From the NCBI RefSeq assembly GCF_000565015.1, contig NZ_JDFF01000025.1, forward strand, positions 1 through 64,000: a DNA stretch of 64,000 nucleotides, in the 5' to 3' direction. A model generated the notes under the pieces. The model saw nothing but the letters and a program-made list of their open reading frames with translations. It was not told the origin of the DNA and did not search any database. Source of the DNA: Porphyromonas catoniae ATCC 51270 (GTDB lineage: Bacteria; Bacteroidota; Bacteroidia; Bacteroidales; Porphyromonadaceae). Below are positions 19,005 to 27,003 of the stretch, piece by piece (positions within the stretch are counted from its first letter, which is position 1; the number at the start of each line of letters is the position of its first letter). Both the position numbers and the translations under genes were made by a program.

Positions 19005-20672
19005 CTAGTTGTAACCAGGGTTGTTAGCCCCGAACTTCGGGTTACGGTCTAGCACAAACTGAGGAATCGGGAGGTAGCGGTTATGAGGGCGGAATACACG
19101 TGTCTCAACGAGCTTCTCCGTTGCAGATGCACTAGGATTGATCGTAGCACGAGTGTAGGGATCAGTACCCGACATATTAACCGTACCAACCATACGCTCT
19201 AGAGGGCCGTTTAGCACTCGCTCGGCAAGCAACTTTCCATCAGCAGTCTTCCAGCGAACTATATCTGCACGACGTAGCCCTTCGCCAGCGAACTCGACAG
19301 CACGCTCACGATGAATGAGCTCACGGAGCGTCTCCTTCGTGCCATATTTAGACTGGTCTACAGCAGGCATACCAGCTCTTCGCCTAACGAGGTTGATCTT
19401 CGCATAGACATCTGCCGACGGACCACTCAATTCGTTCTCAGCCTCTGCATAGGAGAGCAACACCTCAGCATAGCGGAAAATAATAGGACAGGCATTCGCA
19501 CTCCACACATTAGAGTATTGATCAGCAGGATAGGTGTACTTATTCCAAGTAAGACCTGTCTTAGAGCTATTATTGGCAGCCGTAGGATAATCTGGGTTAG
19601 GCTTGGAGGACAACTCTCTATCCAATGTATTATAGATCTTAGTCCCCCCTAAGGGTAATGGAGCGATATAGTTAGCACCAGGGAAGCACACCGTCATCGC
19701 AAGCCGTGGATCACGATCCTTAAATGGGTGCGTAGGATCATAGCCCGAACTAGGATCATCAATCGTAAGCCCAGACTTCATCTCATAGGTGTTCACAAGA
19801 TTGGCTGTAGGAACCATTGAAGACCATCCTCCGACAGCATTATTGAGCATTGAGCCAATACTGGTATATAGCGGACGTGTCGTCTCAACATATTGCACTG
19901 CTGCAATGATTTCCTTGGAGTCTTGTCCTGACACTGTGAAGAGCTTCTGATAATCTGGCTCTAGCTGGTAGACTCCAAGGTCAATAATCGCCTTCGCTTT
20001 ATCCCTTGCTATCTGCCAATCCCCATAGTAAAGAGCCTCACGCATACGTATCGCAAGGGCTGCACCCTTAGCAATGCGACCTCGCGCTGCAGGCTCATTA
20101 GGAAGATCGGCTATCGCCTCATCCAGATCCTTAGCGATATAGGTACGCACCTCAGCTTCGCTCTTACGTGGCACCTGAGCTTGCTCTGCTGTCTCGGGGA
20201 ATTCAATAATAGGAACACCGCCATAGAGGAAGTTCAGTGTGAAGTACTGGTAGGCACGTATTGCTTTAGCCTGTGCAACGATGGACTTACGCTGAGCATC
20301 AGAGATCGAGGGGATATCTTTAATCTTGTCTAGCAAATGATTACATCTGCCGATAATGCTATAGTTGTAGAAACTTGCCCCTGGAGCGCTGGGTGTCATC
20401 GTCCCATTCCCAATCATGTTGAAACCTTCATGGGCATGGAAGCTATAGCCGAAGTCGGAGAGGCAATCCATATAAAGGAGCGTACCTCCGTCTTCCCAAC
20501 CATCATAGCATCCAACGAGGAACTTCTCTGCATCATCAGCAGTCTTCCAAGTTGTCTGGGGTGAAAGCTGATTGCGAGGGGCTGTATCAAGGAAACCTGA
20601 GCAAGAGACACTACCGATCATGAGTGCTCCTACAAGCAGGCATTTATATAGGTTATTCATCGTCGTGAACAT
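19005..20672 (-). CDS. RagB/SusD family nutrient-binding lipoprotein
   Basis: Surface lipoprotein partner of the adjacent SusC, 555 aa. The signal peptide ends in the lipobox SVSC (processed near Cys24), followed by SGFLDTAPRNQLSP, a typical SusD start. TPR-like helices follow (AKAIRAYQYFTLNFLYGGVPI), and the C-terminal region RHRERAVEFAGEGLRRADIVRW-like block is diagnostic (LIHRERAVEFAGEGLRR). The start at 20672 is 2 bp after the susC stop; an ATG at 20660 is also possible and gives a more standard signal peptide. It acts as a lid over the SusC channel. The cargo is unknown. Confidence 0.95.
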   Translation of the reverse strand: MFTTMNNLYKCLLVGALMIGSVSCSGFLDTAPRNQLSPQTTWKTADDAEKFLVGCYDGWEDGGTLLYMDCLSDFGYSFHAHEGFNMIGNGTMTPSAPGASFYNYSIIGRCNHLLDKIKDIPSISDAQRKSIVAQAKAIRAYQYFTLNFLYGGVPIIEFPETAEQAQVPRKSEAEVRTYIAKDLDEAIADLPNEPAARGRIAKGAALAIRMREALYYGDWQIARDKAKAIIDLGVYQLEPDYQKLFTVSGQDSKEIIAAVQYVETTRPLYTSIGSMLNNAVGGWSSMVPTANLVNTYEMKSGLTIDDPSSGYDPTHPFKDRDPRLAMTVCFPGANYIAPLPLGGTKIYNTLDRELSSKPNPDYPTAANNSSKTGLTWNKYTYPADQYSNVWSANACPIIFRYAEVLLSYAEAENELSGPSADVYAKINLVRRRAGMPAVDQSKYGTKETLRELIHRERAVEFAGEGLRRADIVRWKTADGKLLAERVLNGPLERMVGTVNMSGTDPYTRATINPSASATEKLVETRVFRPHNRYLPIPQFVLDRNPKFGANNPGYN

Positions 20673-20674
20673 AG

Positions 20675-23600
20675 TTAGAAGGAAACATTTAGCCCAAGGG
20701 AATGCGTACGCAGCAGTGGGTAAGAGGATAGTCTTTGGCTCGTAGCCTCAGGGTCTATATTCCCACGCATGTTGTCGAGCGTGAAAAGATTCTCTGCCGA
20801 ATAGTACACACGTACAGAGGATACGCCCCAATGCTGAAGTAGACTCTTCGGTAGGGTATAGCCCAGTTGGAGATTCTTAAGACGGAGGTAGTGCGTCTTC
20901 TGTAGCCAGAAGGTAGAAGCGACCTCATTGTGTCGCGCAGTACCATCTAGGTAAGCACGAGGCATCTTCCCCGAGGTGTGGTCAGGACGCCATGCATCAC
21001 GCCAGACAGTAGATGGATGCCCTGTGTCTCCAGAGAACGTACCAAACACTTCACCAGAGAAGTAACGAGAAGCCTCGGCTACACCACTAAACATAGCTGA
21101 AAGGTCAAAGGACTTCCAGCCCACATTTAGGTTAAGGGCAAATGTATATGCTGGCTCAACGGGGCTGGTATAGACACGGTCATCACCATTGATCTTACCA
21201 TCGCCATTGACATCCTCGTAGCGTATATCCCCAGCCTTAGGACGAGAGCCAAAGGGTGTACCATACTTCGCAACGAAAGCATCAGCCTCTTCCTGGGACT
21301 GGAAGAGACCATTTGCCTTATAGAGGTAGTAGGTCTCGAAGGGTCGCCCTAGTGCATTACGTGTGTTCCCTATAGAACCATTCATGTACTTATTGTCTCC
21401 CAGATTCAGGACTTTATTCTTGTTGTATGTGAAGTTACCACCTACGCCAAGTGTCCAGTCGCCAATGTTTGTCTGATACTGCAGAGATACTTCTACCCCT
21501 TTATTCTCCATTGACCCTACGTTTTGTACATAGGGCTTCAATGGGAACTCCACGGGCACATCTACCTTCATGAGGATGCCTGTTGTCTTACGGCTATAGA
21601 AATCGACTGACCCTGTCAGGCGACCAGAGAAGAAGGCAAAGTCCAGACCGACACCGATATTTCGGCTCTTCTCCCAGCTAATGTCTGAGAGCTTAGGATC
21701 TGTGAGTGCGTAGCCCGAAGATAGATTACCGCCAAAGGGATAGGTACGCCCAATGTTGTATGTACTAGTAGCAGGATAGTAGTCATCCAGCGCCTCCTGA
21801 TTACCGAGGAGCCCCCATGAAGCACGTACCTTCAAATCGCTAAGTACAGGATAAAAGGACTTCATGAAGTTTTCCTTCGATAGCCTCCAAGCAGCAGAGA
21901 AGGAGGGGAAATAGCCCCAGCGATGTCCCTCTGCAAAGCGCGAAGAAGCATCAGCACGGAAGTTTGCCTCTAGTAGATACTTCCCATCGAAATCATAGTT
22001 GAGACGACCGAACCAAGAGAGCATACGCAGCTGTCCTGATCTCCCTTCGTTCTGTTGCGTAGACGCAGAGCCTGCGTCAAGGTCTGTAAGGTCGTTAGAA
22101 GGGAAGCTCTGACGGACACCCTTCAGGAGCTCTGTACGGAAGTCCTCAGCATGCCAACCGACAAGAGCCTTTAGGTTGTGCTTATCAAAGCTCTTCGTGT
22201 AGTTAGCTAGTGCGTCAAAGTTTGCTCGCGTCCAAAGGTAATAGCGTTCGTCTAGCTTATTGGGTTCTGACTCCTTGGACGCATTATACTTGATGTACTG
22301 GACAAAAGCCTTGTAGTGTTGCAGATTTGCAGCATAAGCTACATTCGCCGTGAGGGTTAGCCCATCTACGAGACGTAGATCTACACCACCCGTTGCAGAC
22401 ACGTTGTGGTTATCACGATCGATTGTTTGCCCAGAGTCTAGCCAAGCCAGAGGGTTACCATCACCTGTCGTTCCCCAGCTCTTACCGTCCTTACTGCGCC
22501 CCAAGATCCATGGAGCGACGATGTTGAGCTGGCGAATGATCTGATCGGATCCACCGGACACATAGGAGTTGTTGGGATCAGCGTATTTGTTCTTGATGTA
22601 CGAGAGACCGATACGAGCCGTGAAGACCTTGCTTAGGTTCATATCTAGGTTCGTACGTGCATTGAACTGATTACGCTTGGCATTGGGAAGAATCCCCGAC
22701 TGGCCTAGATAGCCAACGGAGGCCATGTATCGAACCTGATCTGTACCACCACTGATGTTGATGTTATGGCGTTGCATGAGGGCGGTGCGGAAAGCTAAGC
22801 CATACCAGTCTGTATTTGGATGGCCCTCTGGGTCACTCCCGTCCTTAAACTTCTGGAGATCATCTGCGGTAAAAGGCTCTTGCTTACCAGCAGCTTTATT
22901 CACCTCATTGTAGAGCTTAGCATACTCATAGGACCCCATACGCTCCATCAGACGGGTTGCGCTTTGCATCCCAGCACTCCCCGAATAACTGATCCGAGCC
23001 TTTCCACTCTTCCCTCTCTTGGTTGTAACAAGGATGACTCCATTAGCAGCCTTCGAGCCGTAGATGGCAGCGGAGGCAGCATCCTTGAGGACGGAGAGGC
23101 TCTCGATGTCATTTGGGTCGAGCATATTGAGGGCACCTGACTCTAGTCCATCGATGAGGATGTAGGGACTAGCGTTGTTCAGTGTCCCTGTCCCACGTAT
23201 ACGTATCTTACCATTGTCTAGCCCTGGAGCACCATTGGTCCCCGTGACCGTTAAGCCAGGGACAAGCCCCTGTAGCCCGTTACTTAGGTTTTGGATTGGG
23301 CGAGCTTGTATCTGCTTTGGGTCGAGGGCTGCCACAGAGCCAGAGAGGTTTACCTTCTTCTGCGTGCCATAGCCCACGATAACGATGTCATCTAGGAGCT
23401 TTGAGTCCTCCTCCAATACAATATTGAGCTCAGTCCGTCCTCCTACTGCGACCTCCTGGGTCTTGAACCCAATGAAGCTCACCTGTAACGTCGCATTGCG
23501 ATCAATGCCCGAGAGGGTAAATGCACCATTGATATTGGTCGTTGTACCTCGAGAAGAGTCCTTCTTGACTACAACAGATGCCCCCACGACAGGCTCGTTT

Positions 23601-23722
23601 TTAGCGTCTACGACCTTGCCGTGGATGGTCAACCCCTGTGCCATAAGCCCTGGGGCCAGATAGGTAGTCAAAATCAGTAGCCAACTGACCAAGACAGCCC
23701 TAAAGGTGAATGTTTTCTTCAT
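20675..23722 (-). CDS. SusC/RagA family TonB-linked outer membrane protein
   Basis: Outer-membrane TonB-dependent importer, 1015 aa. A signal peptide (to about residue 29, ...LAPGLMAQ) is followed by a carboxypeptidase-regulatory-like domain (VVDAKNEPVVGASVVVKK), the SusC-type sequence DDIVIVGYGTQKK, a plug with VPGLTVTGTNGAPG and DPNDIESLSVLKDAASAAI, and a long beta-barrel ending in an aromatic residue (SLGLNVSF). It forms an operon with the SusD-like lipoprotein downstream (2-bp gap). A possible promoter and a hairpin-rich leader lie upstream. The substrate is not identifiable from sequence; no glycosidase is adjacent. Confidence 0.96.
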   Translation of the reverse strand: MKKTFTFRAVLVSWLLILTTYLAPGLMAQGLTIHGKVVDAKNEPVVGASVVVKKDSSRGTTTNINGAFTLSGIDRNATLQVSFIGFKTQEVAVGGRTELNIVLEEDSKLLDDIVIVGYGTQKKVNLSGSVAALDPKQIQARPIQNLSNGLQGLVPGLTVTGTNGAPGLDNGKIRIRGTGTLNNASPYILIDGLESGALNMLDPNDIESLSVLKDAASAAIYGSKAANGVILVTTKRGKSGKARISYSGSAGMQSATRLMERMGSYEYAKLYNEVNKAAGKQEPFTADDLQKFKDGSDPEGHPNTDWYGLAFRTALMQRHNINISGGTDQVRYMASVGYLGQSGILPNAKRNQFNARTNLDMNLSKVFTARIGLSYIKNKYADPNNSYVSGGSDQIIRQLNIVAPWILGRSKDGKSWGTTGDGNPLAWLDSGQTIDRDNHNVSATGGVDLRLVDGLTLTANVAYAANLQHYKAFVQYIKYNASKESEPNKLDERYYLWTRANFDALANYTKSFDKHNLKALVGWHAEDFRTELLKGVRQSFPSNDLTDLDAGSASTQQNEGRSGQLRMLSWFGRLNYDFDGKYLLEANFRADASSRFAEGHRWGYFPSFSAAWRLSKENFMKSFYPVLSDLKVRASWGLLGNQEALDDYYPATSTYNIGRTYPFGGNLSSGYALTDPKLSDISWEKSRNIGVGLDFAFFSGRLTGSVDFYSRKTTGILMKVDVPVEFPLKPYVQNVGSMENKGVEVSLQYQTNIGDWTLGVGGNFTYNKNKVLNLGDNKYMNGSIGNTRNALGRPFETYYLYKANGLFQSQEEADAFVAKYGTPFGSRPKAGDIRYEDVNGDGKINGDDRVYTSPVEPAYTFALNLNVGWKSFDLSAMFSGVAEASRYFSGEVFGTFSGDTGHPSTVWRDAWRPDHTSGKMPRAYLDGTARHNEVASTFWLQKTHYLRLKNLQLGYTLPKSLLQHWGVSSVRVYYSAENLFTLDNMRGNIDPEATSQRLSSYPLLRTHSLGLNVSF

Positions 23723-23882
23723 ACACTTGTGTCTTATGAAAATGTTAATTGGTATAGCACGGACTGGGCTTCAATCCGTGGTGCTGCCCCTCTTAGGTAT
23801 CATCGGGAGGGAGGGGCGTTGATGCCCTCTCGCTTGAGGCACATCAGTGGTATCTAGTCACATCTATTTCGCTCCAAATATA
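23723..23882 (-). promoter_or_regulatory. promoter and structured leader of the first susC
   Basis: TATATTTG on the minus strand (23882-23875) fits the -7 element and implies a leader of about 145 nt. The leader contains a stem GCCCCTC/GAGGGGC and a CACGGA/TCCGTG stem. It could be a regulatory leader; it matches no riboswitch that I can recall, and I looked specifically for the cobalamin box. Confidence 0.4.
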
Positions 23883-24022
23883 GAAAAAGAAAACAGTTTG
23901 TCTATACGCCTTGGATTCGCTCAAGGAGGCCTGCCCCTTCATGGATAAAAACAAGGACAAGATACACCATCATAACCCTCTCTACAACAAAGAATAACAT
24001 CTCCATCAAAGAGCGATGCCAA
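23883..24022. other. intergenic
   Basis: A-rich sequence between the susC promoter region and array 2. Nothing recognisable. Confidence 0.4.
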
Positions 24023-24131
24023 CGACTTACTATAACTCGTCTCTACGAGTTACCATAACTCACTTTAACGACTTACCACAACTCTCCACAACGAGTTACC
24101 ATAACTCGTTAAAGCGAGTTATGGTAACTCG
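24023..24131. repeat. 23-bp-period palindrome array 2
   Basis: Five 17-bp units at 24023, 24046, 24069, 24092 and 24115 with six-base spacers; total 109 bp. Centres are CTA, CCA, CCA, CCA, TGG. Unit 4 is CGAGTTACCATAACTCG and unit 5 is CGAGTTATGGTAACTCG, the exact inverted form. The array lies between the first susC and the 3' end of the zinc metalloprotease gene. Confidence 0.95.
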
Positions 24132-24230
24132 CAACAGGCATATCCAAACAGAAGAGCAACAAGCTGATGGACAAAAGATTACAACCACAGCGCAAGAAGA
24201 AGAGAGGGAGGGAAAGAAGAGAACGTAAAA

Positions 24231-24269
24231 GGCTCGCACCAACACAGTATAAATGTGTAGGTGCGAGCC
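24231..24269 (-). terminator. terminator of the metalloprotease operon
   Basis: GGCTCGCACC (24231-24240) pairs with GGTGCGAGCC (24260-24269). On the minus strand a TTTT run follows. It lies 22 bp after the metalloprotease stop. Confidence 0.85.
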
Positions 24270-24291
24270 TCTGGTTTGTTTTTAAATAAGC

Positions 24292-26982
24292 CTACTTCGT
24301 GATCTGGTCGAGCTTACGCAGTAGGAACTCATAGTGCTGACGTAGGGTCGCATCTGCCGTCTTGGGCGCTACTCGACGCAGGAGCTCCTGCGTACGATAG
24401 AGCAGTGGGAGGTAGAGCGACTCTGTCGTATTGATGGCGTTGGTGAAGAGGTCTTCTGGTTCGCCATAGCTCTTCCCGAAGTTGAGGAAGCCTACCCCTG
24501 AGTGCCCATGCGCATCAGCTGAGCTCGAGGGCGCATAGGAGCAGATGTGTGGAGCCTGCTGAGGCAGGAGCGAGATGAACTCTTCGTCTGTCATACCCTC
24601 TGTGCGCACCTGCTCCGTAGGCTCTGCAAAGCCTGTGAGCTCTGCGATGGAGAGGGAGGAGCGACCGCCTCCCTTAGGAGCAAGGTCAGAGGCGTAGCCG
24701 ATGAGGTAGCGCACGAAGTAGTCCTGCAGTTGCTTTTCCTCAAAGGAGAGGTTCTCCTTACCCTGCTCCGTCTTGGCAAAGACACGAGCGTAGACATCGT
24801 CCGCATACTCGAGGGGCGAGTAGGAGGTGGAGTCTAGGTAGTAGGAGAGGTTGAGGTTGGCAATATTGCGGATAGCCATCGCTCGAGTGAGAGCACCTAG
24901 GCGCACGAAGGGAGAGTCGGCGGCGACATCATTCATCGTATGCTCTAGTGGCTCATTGCGCATACTATCGATCGAGACCGCTTGGTCTAGGAGCCACATG
25001 GCGGAGGCACGTTGCTCGGCCTTCGGTACGACCTTGTAGCGGGGTAGACCAGAGGCTTCGCTCGTCTGATAGAGGTAGATCCCAGGGACGTTGAGGAAGA
25101 CATTGGAGACATAGCGCATAGCCTGATTGGCGATCCCTTCGTAGAGGGTAGCACGGTGCTCTGCTTCGTCATCGTTGGGGAACCACTGGTCTAGGTGGCT
25201 GAGGATATAGCGGAGGTTGGAGAGGCCTAGGGTACTTGCCTTGACAGGGTCATTCGATAGGTCTTCCTCGATAGCGGAGGGGTCATAGCGACGATCCCCC
25301 ATCTGCTGTACCCCATAGCGATACTCAGCGTCGTGGGCATGCTTGTCGATCAGTGCCGAGACACGCTTGGACTCCTCAATGAGATCACCCTTCGTATCGG
25401 GGAAGTACTTATACGTCCATTCGATGGCGTACTTGTCATACGTCCCTACGGTAGGAGGATCGAAGCTCACACCCTTGTCTCCGGGCTGCACGACGTAGTT
25501 GAAGCGAGCATAGTCCATGATGGAGGGCGTCGTACCGTGCGTAGCGGAGAAGGAAGGAGAGCGCAGGGAGTCGATGGTGTAAGCCGCCGAGGAAGCCATG
25601 TTGTGCATGAAGCCAAGTGTATGGCCGATCTCGTGGGCGATGACGTACTTCAGCGACTTGGACATGAGGCTATCGGGTAGCTTCACTGCACGTACGGCTG
25701 GGTCAGCCTGTGCGGTCTGGATAAATCGCCAGTTGTTATTGAGCTTAGACACATCGCTCCATACAAGTACAGAGGCATTGATGATCTCTCCTGTGCGAGG
25801 GTCAGACCAAGAGGGCCCCATGGCGTTCTCGGTAGCGATGGGGACGTAGCGGATGCAGTTGTACTTGAGGTTATCGGGATCGAAGGAAGGGTCATCGGTG
25901 GGGAAGTCACGCACCTCGATCGCATCCTTGAAGCCGATGAGCTCGAAGGCCTTGTTCCAGCGTAGTGTCCCCTCCTTCATAGCTTCCTTCCAGACTGGGG
26001 GGAAGGTATTCTCTACATAGTAGACGATGGGCTTCTTGGGGCGTACAAGTTCGCCTCGCTTGAAGGCCTCGACATCCGAAGGCTCCAGACGCCAACGCTT
26101 GACGAAACGTGCCGACTCGAACTGCTGGCTCTCGGGGTTATATGCCCCCTTGCTGATCTGGAAGACCCCGATACGGGTGTCAGCTAGGCGAGGGGTCATA
26201 GGCTGCTCAGGCAGGCGCAGTAGCGTGAAGGTCGCCCCGAGGGTCACGGGATAGTCCTTCAGTGGCGAACCGCCCCCACGTGACGAGGAGAGCGTGATGC
26301 GGTAGCTACGATCAACCTTGATGGAGACATTGTCCTCAAAAGACTTGATCTCCCGTATATGCGTTAGGCTACGCTGTGGGCTGGAGTTCACGCTGTATGA
26401 ACCAAGGCTCTTAGCCATGAGGGGCAGATACTTCTGATCCTCTAGGAAGAGGGAGGAGGCATCGAAGACCACGGTGGTCTTGTCCTTGTTCCAAGCCTTG
26501 ATGGGGAACTTATATACGGCTAGGTCCGTGTAGCTTGAGGCGATACGTGGCCGTAGCTCCTTCTCGGTGGCTGGGGTGAGGTAGGGCTCAGTATTGATGG
26601 CCTCCATCACTATAGCGCTATCCTTCTGAGCGAAGCGCATGTGGATGGGGTTGCCGTTCTTGAAGCCTACCATCCCCAGCTGAGGGTTGGAGATAGAGGA
26701 GAGGGTAGCAGCTATGAGGAACTCCTTGCCGATCGTCTTGACGGGTAGCTCGATGTAGAGCTTGTTATCCGTCTTGTGTAGCGTGAGGAAGTCCCCCTTA
26801 GCGGAGACAATTTTCCCAGAGGTAAGGATACGCTCGTAGGGGGTCTTCTCTACGGGCTTCTCCGTCTTGGCTGGCTTCTTCTTCCTCTTAAGGAAGTCGA
26901 AGATGCCTGCATGAGCCGAGAGAGGAGCGAGTGTGAGGCACCCGGCTAAGAGGAGCAGGGCGATTGATCTATTCTTCATCAT
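24292..26982 (-). CDS. zinc-dependent metalloprotease (DUF5117/DUF4953 type)
   Basis: Exported zinc protease, 896 aa, last gene of the SusC-SusD-DUF4843-PKD locus. A signal peptide (MMKNRSIALLLLAGCLTLAP...AHA) is followed by a Lys-rich linker. The active site is complete: AHEIGHTLGFMHNM, with zinc ligands His450, His454 and His460 and catalytic Glu451. The surrounding blocks (VLRW-like TLRWNKAFELIGFKDAIEVRDFP before it and PSIMDYARFNYVVQPGDKGV after it) are typical of the family. It lies 21 bp after a paralogue that has lost these residues. It probably acts in the periplasm or at the surface on peptides taken up by the locus. Confidence 0.92.
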   Translation of the reverse strand: MMKNRSIALLLLAGCLTLAPLSAHAGIFDFLKRKKKPAKTEKPVEKTPYERILTSGKIVSAKGDFLTLHKTDNKLYIELPVKTIGKEFLIAATLSSISNPQLGMVGFKNGNPIHMRFAQKDSAIVMEAINTEPYLTPATEKELRPRIASSYTDLAVYKFPIKAWNKDKTTVVFDASSLFLEDQKYLPLMAKSLGSYSVNSSPQRSLTHIREIKSFEDNVSIKVDRSYRITLSSSRGGGSPLKDYPVTLGATFTLLRLPEQPMTPRLADTRIGVFQISKGAYNPESQQFESARFVKRWRLEPSDVEAFKRGELVRPKKPIVYYVENTFPPVWKEAMKEGTLRWNKAFELIGFKDAIEVRDFPTDDPSFDPDNLKYNCIRYVPIATENAMGPSWSDPRTGEIINASVLVWSDVSKLNNNWRFIQTAQADPAVRAVKLPDSLMSKSLKYVIAHEIGHTLGFMHNMASSAAYTIDSLRSPSFSATHGTTPSIMDYARFNYVVQPGDKGVSFDPPTVGTYDKYAIEWTYKYFPDTKGDLIEESKRVSALIDKHAHDAEYRYGVQQMGDRRYDPSAIEEDLSNDPVKASTLGLSNLRYILSHLDQWFPNDDEAEHRATLYEGIANQAMRYVSNVFLNVPGIYLYQTSEASGLPRYKVVPKAEQRASAMWLLDQAVSIDSMRNEPLEHTMNDVAADSPFVRLGALTRAMAIRNIANLNLSYYLDSTSYSPLEYADDVYARVFAKTEQGKENLSFEEKQLQDYFVRYLIGYASDLAPKGGGRSSLSIAELTGFAEPTEQVRTEGMTDEEFISLLPQQAPHICSYAPSSSADAHGHSGVGFLNFGKSYGEPEDLFTNAINTTESLYLPLLYRTQELLRRVAPKTADATLRQHYEFLLRKLDQITK

Positions 26983-27003
26983 GTCTATTCGTATCCTGGT
27001 CTA

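Noticed and set aside
23723-23882. cobalamin riboswitch before the first susC
   Set aside because: The conserved B12-box sequence is not present, only a loose CCACTG match.
24023-24131. CRISPR array
   Set aside because: The repeats are regular, but the spacers are only six bases, every complete array has exactly five units, and no cas genes are present in the window.
24016-24228. 70-codon frame across array 2
   Set aside because: It is made of the repeat units translated in one frame; other arrays do not keep a frame.
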